The notes below the pieces were generated by a model. It worked only from the letters and a program-made list of their open reading frames with translations, had not been told where the DNA came from and made no database searches. Shown one piece after another: positions 60,383-64,000 of a DNA stretch of 64,000 nt; position 1 is the stretch's first letter; each line of letters starts with the position of its first letter. Both the position numbers and the translations under genes were made by a program. The DNA is from Anaerostipes sp. MSJ-23 (GTDB lineage Bacteria; Bacillota; Clostridia; Lachnospirales; Lachnospiraceae): assembly GCF_018918155.1 (NCBI RefSeq), contig NZ_JAHLPY010000002.1, forward strand, positions 1 through 64,000, given 5' to 3'.

Positions 60383-60997
60383 ATGAAGCTGATCGAAAAA
60401 CAAGTTATAGCTGCACTGTCAATCGCTATTATTGTTGTAGCTGTTGTGTTTGTTTATTGCTTTGTTACGGAAATGGTACTTTCATCTGATAACAATCAAA
60501 AAGTGAATTCAGTACATGAAGAAGTTCAGGATAGTGATAATTCGTCAGAAGGTACTTCATCTAATAACACACAGGCAAGTTCACAAAGTACAACAACGGC
60601 AATAACAACGACAGAGGAAGCAACAACTACAACAGCTTCTTCTACAACAACGACAGAGGAAACGATAACAAAGTCATCAACTACAACAGAAAAAGAGAAG
60701 AGCAACCAATCGATTATGGATGCGACGGATGGATATTTATTCCCGTATGCAGATAGCTCTTATATTGATGAATCTGATCTTAATAAAATGTCAACGGAAG
60801 AAATTCAGTATGCAATTAATGAGGTGTACGCACGTCATGGATTAAAATTTACAAAGAAGAAAAATAAAGAACGTTTTGAAAAAAAGAAATGGTATAGCGC
60901 TAGGGTTAATGATCAAGATTCTATTTCATTAAATGCATATGAAAAGAAAAATGTAAATACAATGGCAAAAGTATTAGAACAACGTGGTGTGAGATAG
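60383..60997 (+). CDS. membrane-anchored YARHG-domain protein
   Basis: 204 residues: one membrane segment near residues 10-32, a Ser/Thr-rich flexible linker (about 45-108), and a C-terminal YARHG domain (YLFPYADSSYIDESDLNKMS then INEVYARHGLKF). The domain is an extracellular module of unknown function, common in Firmicutes. The start at 60383 follows AAGGGAG; the frame open from 60293 is not used. It is followed after 12 bases by zinc-ribbon membrane proteins, so these genes look like one operon with surface-exposed products. Confidence 0.78.
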   Translation: MKLIEKQVIAALSIAIIVVAVVFVYCFVTEMVLSSDNNQKVNSVHEEVQDSDNSSEGTSSNNTQASSQSTTTAITTTEEATTTTASSTTTTEETITKSSTTTEKEKSNQSIMDATDGYLFPYADSSYIDESDLNKMSTEEIQYAINEVYARHGLKFTKKKNKERFEKKKWYSARVNDQDSISLNAYEKKNVNTMAKVLEQRGVR

Positions 60998-61009
60998 GAG
61001 GAGATGGAG

Positions 61010-62197
61010 ATGTTTTGTCCAAACTGTGGAAATGAAGTAAAAAATGGAGATCTCTTCTGTGATAAATGTGGTGCAAGAATAGAACCGGAACAAGAAAACA
61101 AAGAGAAATTTGAAAATGTAAATACACAATCAAATGTGCAATCGATAAGAAAGGATACGAGAGAGAGTAAATTTAGTTCTAAGGCTAGAAGGATAATTAC
61201 GGTGCAGATTGTTATTTTAGTAGCATTTTTGGGAGCTTTCTATTATTTTGGAAAACGAAATGCAAGTCCTCAAGCGGTTGCAAATCAATTTGTGAAAGAT
61301 TATAACGCTCATAGATGGTCTAAGATTTATAATACGTATAAATTTAATGAAGGTACGTTTATTAATAAGGAATGTTTTAAAAAAACAATGAATCAATCAA
61401 ATGTACAGATGTTATCTACAGCGGTAGGATTGAATGTTATAGATGGACAATATGTTTGTCAGATAACAAAGGGATCAGATGTTATATATTTACATATTGC
61501 AAAGTCGACAAAAAAATCATTTTTATTTTTTGATCGATATGAGATTGTAGAAGTACTTGATTCAGACATGATGACAGATGAAATAAAAATTCCAAATTTT
61601 TCTGGAATTACAGCAAAAATTGACGGCGTTGAAGTAAAGAAAACTAATCAGGATACAGACGATACAATAAGTGCAGAAGTATTTAAAGGGGTACATAAAG
61701 TAACTTTTTCCGGTGCAGATGGATTGTTTGAAAAAAATGAATATACGATCAATACAAAAACTAGCAATTTATTAGATCAAATGAAATATTCTAATCAAGC
61801 AGCAATGGATGCAGCATCTGCATTGAGGGGATATATGCCAGCAATTAGTGAGGTGGCTATTAAAGATAGTGAAAAATCTTCTTTAGCGTCTTATTTTATT
61901 TCGGTTGATGCTGCACAAGCTTATGGAGGTGATCTTTGCGGATATGCTAGTGCATCAGGAAGTGATACAAAGAATTTAGGGGAAGTGCAGTTGACAAAAT
62001 GTGAAAAAGAAGATTCTGATTCTTCTGATGATTTAGATATTACAGATGGAATAGCGATTCGTGTGGAAGGAAGTAGATCTTATCAAACAGAATCCTGGTC
62101 AGGAGATACTGAAAATCAGACGATGGAAATTAGAGGAACTGCATATATGATAAAAAAAGATGGCAAATGGGTGATTTATGGTGCCAAGTCATATTAA
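61010..62197 (+). CDS. zinc-ribbon membrane protein with extracellular domains
   Basis: About 395 residues. An N-terminal zinc ribbon FCPNCGNEV ... FCDKCGA (residues 2-24), a single membrane segment (about 62-80), and a large outer part with two domains. The region about 85-160 looks like the TcaA/YvbJ-type domain: ANQFVKDYNAHRWSKIYNTYKF. A beta-rich domain follows (about 195-250: IPNFSGITAKIDGVEVKK), and then a C-terminal domain ending WVIYGAKSY. TcaA-like proteins are linked to cell-wall stress, but that function is not established here. GGAGGAG supports the second ATG (61010). Confidence 0.75.
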   Translation: MFCPNCGNEVKNGDLFCDKCGARIEPEQENKEKFENVNTQSNVQSIRKDTRESKFSSKARRIITVQIVILVAFLGAFYYFGKRNASPQAVANQFVKDYNAHRWSKIYNTYKFNEGTFINKECFKKTMNQSNVQMLSTAVGLNVIDGQYVCQITKGSDVIYLHIAKSTKKSFLFFDRYEIVEVLDSDMMTDEIKIPNFSGITAKIDGVEVKKTNQDTDDTISAEVFKGVHKVTFSGADGLFEKNEYTINTKTSNLLDQMKYSNQAAMDAASALRGYMPAISEVAIKDSEKSSLASYFISVDAAQAYGGDLCGYASASGSDTKNLGEVQLTKCEKEDSDSSDDLDITDGIAIRVEGSRSYQTESWSGDTENQTMEIRGTAYMIKKDGKWVIYGAKSY

Positions 62198-62218
62198 AAA
62201 AACGAGAGGAGAAAAAGC

Positions 62219-63268
62219 ATGGCAAATTTTTGTACAAAATGTGGGAAACCATTAGTAAATGGACAACCGTGTGACTGTCAGAAAAAAGTTCAAAAGGAGA
62301 TGGAGGCAGTTAAACAGCAGGCAGAATCTTATGAACAAAAAAATGATAGTTCTAGAGAGCAAAAGCAGGAAGCTTATGTGTCAAAGCAACAGAAGCATAC
62401 GCAGGGGTATGGACCAGGGCAGCAACAACAGTATACGCAAGGGCAGGGGTATGGACCAGGGCAGCAACAACAGTATACGCAAGGGCAGGGATATGGACCA
62501 GGGCAGCAACAACAGTATACGCAAGGGCAGGGATATGGACCAGGGCAGCAACAGCAGTATACGCAGGGGCAAGGATATGAACAGCCGCAACAGCCTCAAA
62601 AAGACTATGTTCAATATGGAAAAAATATTTTAAAAGAGGCACTTGTGTTGATCAAACAGCCGGTGGAAGGATTTCTTCAATCAGTAGCAGATGAACAGAA
62701 TAAAATTGGATTGATTTTGATGGGAATAGAGTCTGTGTTAAGTGGTTTGGCTCTTTACCTTTTGGTCAATAGAATTTATTCTGCTGCTTATTCTGCAAGT
62801 TCTTCTATTTTTGGACATTCTTTAACAAGTGCAGTTAGTGACCAGTTAAGGATACCATCTGCTGGAATGTTCTTTTTCCAGGGATTTTTTATTACAGCTT
62901 TGATTTCATTGATTTTTACAGTTATTATTTTTGCAATTATGCGTTGCATGGGAAAAGCGGATATGAATTGGTTGCAAAGCTGTCAGATTATAGGAATGAA
63001 AAGCCTTGGAGTTTCTATTGGACTTTTAGTTGCAGTTCTTTCACTGATTATGGGACTTTTTTTCTTTGCTGCAATTGGATATGTTCTTGGAGTTGCTCTT
63101 GGACAGATTTATTTTATGTCTTCAATTATGCATTATCCGGCAAAATCAAAAACAGGAGTTGTCTATGGAATGCTTGTGATGATAGGTATTATTGTCTTGA
63201 TTGTTATGATGCTTTTCGGACAGGCTTTACTATCTGCAATTTCTTCTGCAGGAGGTTCTATTTTCTAG
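62219..63268 (+). CDS. zinc-ribbon, Gln-repeat, Yip1-like membrane protein
   Basis: 349 residues in three parts: a zinc ribbon FCTKCGKPLVNGQPCDC (residues 4-20), a low-complexity cytoplasmic region with four exact 14-residue repeats GYGPGQQQQYTQGQ (residues 63-118), and a C-terminal membrane domain with about five segments (from about 160), resembling Yip1/DUF-type membrane proteins. AGAGGAG precedes the ATG. The repeats are encoded by a 42-bp minisatellite that may vary in copy number. Function unknown; probably works with the neighbouring zinc-ribbon protein. Confidence 0.75.
   Translation: MANFCTKCGKPLVNGQPCDCQKKVQKEMEAVKQQAESYEQKNDSSREQKQEAYVSKQQKHTQGYGPGQQQQYTQGQGYGPGQQQQYTQGQGYGPGQQQQYTQGQGYGPGQQQQYTQGQGYEQPQQPQKDYVQYGKNILKEALVLIKQPVEGFLQSVADEQNKIGLILMGIESVLSGLALYLLVNRIYSAAYSASSSIFGHSLTSAVSDQLRIPSAGMFFFQGFFITALISLIFTVIIFAIMRCMGKADMNWLQSCQIIGMKSLGVSIGLLVAVLSLIMGLFFFAAIGYVLGVALGQIYFMSSIMHYPAKSKTGVVYGMLVMIGIIVLIVMMLFGQALLSAISSAGGSIF
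62405..62572 (+). repeat. 42-bp coding minisatellite, four copies
   Basis: Units start at 62405, 62447, 62489 and 62531; each encodes GYGPGQQQQYTQGQ, with only a few silent changes (GGG/GGA, CAA/CAG). High identity at DNA level implies recent expansion by slippage or recombination. Confidence 0.9.
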
Positions 63269-63301
63269 CAAAATAGCAGATAGTAGAAGGGGGAATTATG
63301 A

Positions 63302-64000
63302 ATGAAAATTTTGTCAGTAGTAAAATATCTGTTGCTCTGTGTTATTGTTATTGGTGCTTCCTTTTTTGTCACCAATCAAATGGGTGTTTTTAAACAAACA
63401 AAAGAAACTAAAAAAAGTACATATCAGAGTAAAGAAACATCGAATCAATCATCTGGAACAGAAAAAGCATCGGATGTTTATCAAGACTCAGATGGGAATA
63501 CTTATTACTGGAGATATCATAAGGGAAGTTATGAAGATTCTGCTGTGATTGCCGGTTATCAGCCGGTTGCGGGACAGATTAATGAATTGGTACAAGTTGC
63601 ATCTTCAGGAAAAGAAAAAACAATTCTAAAAACAGATGGAGCAAAAAAGTTTATCATATCTGGGAATATGATTTTTTATGAAAAGCCAATAGGAAATGAC
63701 CAGGCAGATCGTACCAAAATGATGGTATGCCGTTATAAATCTGGAGACAAACAGGCGTATGAATTGTTTGAGGGACGACTGAAGGCGAAAATTGGAGATT
63801 GGATCATTTGTAGTGGCAATGAAAATAGTAGTATGAAAAGTATTAATGTAAAAAATAAAGAAGTTAAACAACTAACAGGGAGTGATACGACATATTTGAC
63901 TTCGCATGATGGTCTTATATATTATCAGACGGGCACGGATAGTAAACAAAATGTAAATCTTTGCAAAATGAAGCCGGATGGAAGTGATCAGAAAGATCTT
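63302..64000 (+). CDS. secreted/membrane protein, beta-propeller-like, cut by window end
   Basis: An open frame of 233 codons from ATG 63302 to the last base, without stop. The N-terminus is a signal/anchor segment (KILSVVKYLLLCVIVIGASFFV), then a Ser/Thr/Lys-rich linker, then repeats of the type KKFIISGNMIFYEKP, KIGDWIICSGNE and YLTSHDGLIYYQTGTDS ... CKMKPDGSDQK, which look like blades of a DUF5050-type beta-propeller. GAAGGGGGAA precedes the start. It continues the zinc-ribbon/YARHG operon, 33 bases after the previous stop. Confidence 0.7.
   Translation, partial: MKILSVVKYLLLCVIVIGASFFVTNQMGVFKQTKETKKSTYQSKETSNQSSGTEKASDVYQDSDGNTYYWRYHKGSYEDSAVIAGYQPVAGQINELVQVASSGKEKTILKTDGAKKFIISGNMIFYEKPIGNDQADRTKMMVCRYKSGDKQAYELFEGRLKAKIGDWIICSGNENSSMKSINVKNKEVKQLTGSDTTYLTSHDGLIYYQTGTDSKQNVNLCKMKPDGSDQKDL

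Noticed and set aside
62405-62572. CRISPR-like array
   Set aside because: Repeats are contiguous without spacers and encode in-frame protein repeats.
62352-62642. Long antisense ORFs over the Gln-rich repeat
   Set aside because: They are periodic mirror images of the minisatellite without ribosome binding sites; the sense gene has a start, zinc ribbon and membrane domain.

Overview
The window looks like chromosomal DNA of a low-GC, spore-forming, anaerobic Firmicute, most likely a gut Lachnospiraceae-type Clostridium. Evidence: spoIIR, an oxygen-sensitive pyruvate formate-lyase with its activase, a T-box on ileS, a ZTP riboswitch on pflAB, strong AGGAGG-type ribosome binding sites, A/T-ending codons and many Fe-S flavoproteins. 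Genus is not resolved. No rRNA, tRNA, CRISPR array, phage or transposase gene was seen.

Region 1 (1-20300) is a ureide (allantoin) fermentation island. It holds ubiD/ubiX-like decarboxylase genes behind a hairpin-rich leader, pucG (ureidoglycine-glyoxylate aminotransferase), allH (DUF2877), two tandem pairs of allantoinase-like hydrolase plus NCS1 permease, an esterase, a fused allF-allG gene (FdrA + DUF1116), carbamate kinase, an LctP-family permease, a 74-aa membrane protein, allC, an XRE-GntR double-domain regulator and a DeoR-type regulator with an in-frame TAG near its start. Read together: allantoin -> allantoate -> ureidoglycine -> (PucG) oxalurate -> (AllFGH) oxamate + carbamoyl phosphate -> (carbamate kinase) ATP. 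A promoter-RNA-terminator unit on the + strand lies antisense-upstream of allH.

Region 2 (20300-31900): a deoC remnant with palindromic DNA, pflB/pflA behind a ZTP riboswitch, and a MerR regulator divergent from an operon of an ornithine-cyclodeaminase-like protein, a multi-subunit Fe-S/FAD amine or imino-acid dehydrogenase and an NhaC-type antiporter; then spoIIR.

Region 3 (31890-40106): methyltransferase, MATE pump with MarR regulator and a repeated operator, an internally deleted EamA transporter, phosphofructokinase, and ileS with its T-box.

Region 4 (40107-48372) is a sortase-assembled pilus operon with the same gene order as the streptococcal FCT (Cpa-SipA-FctA-SrtC2-FctB) loci, including a signal-peptidase homologue that has lost both catalytic residues.

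Region 5 (48400-64000): HAD and HD hydrolases, a heterodimeric ABC exporter, a P1-family peptidase, nth, an unknown gene flanked by direct repeats, an ECF S-component/aminotransferase pair, xpt, a decayed ricin-lectin/fibronectin-III gene, and a cluster of zinc-ribbon/YARHG/membrane proteins of unknown role, the last one cut by the window end.
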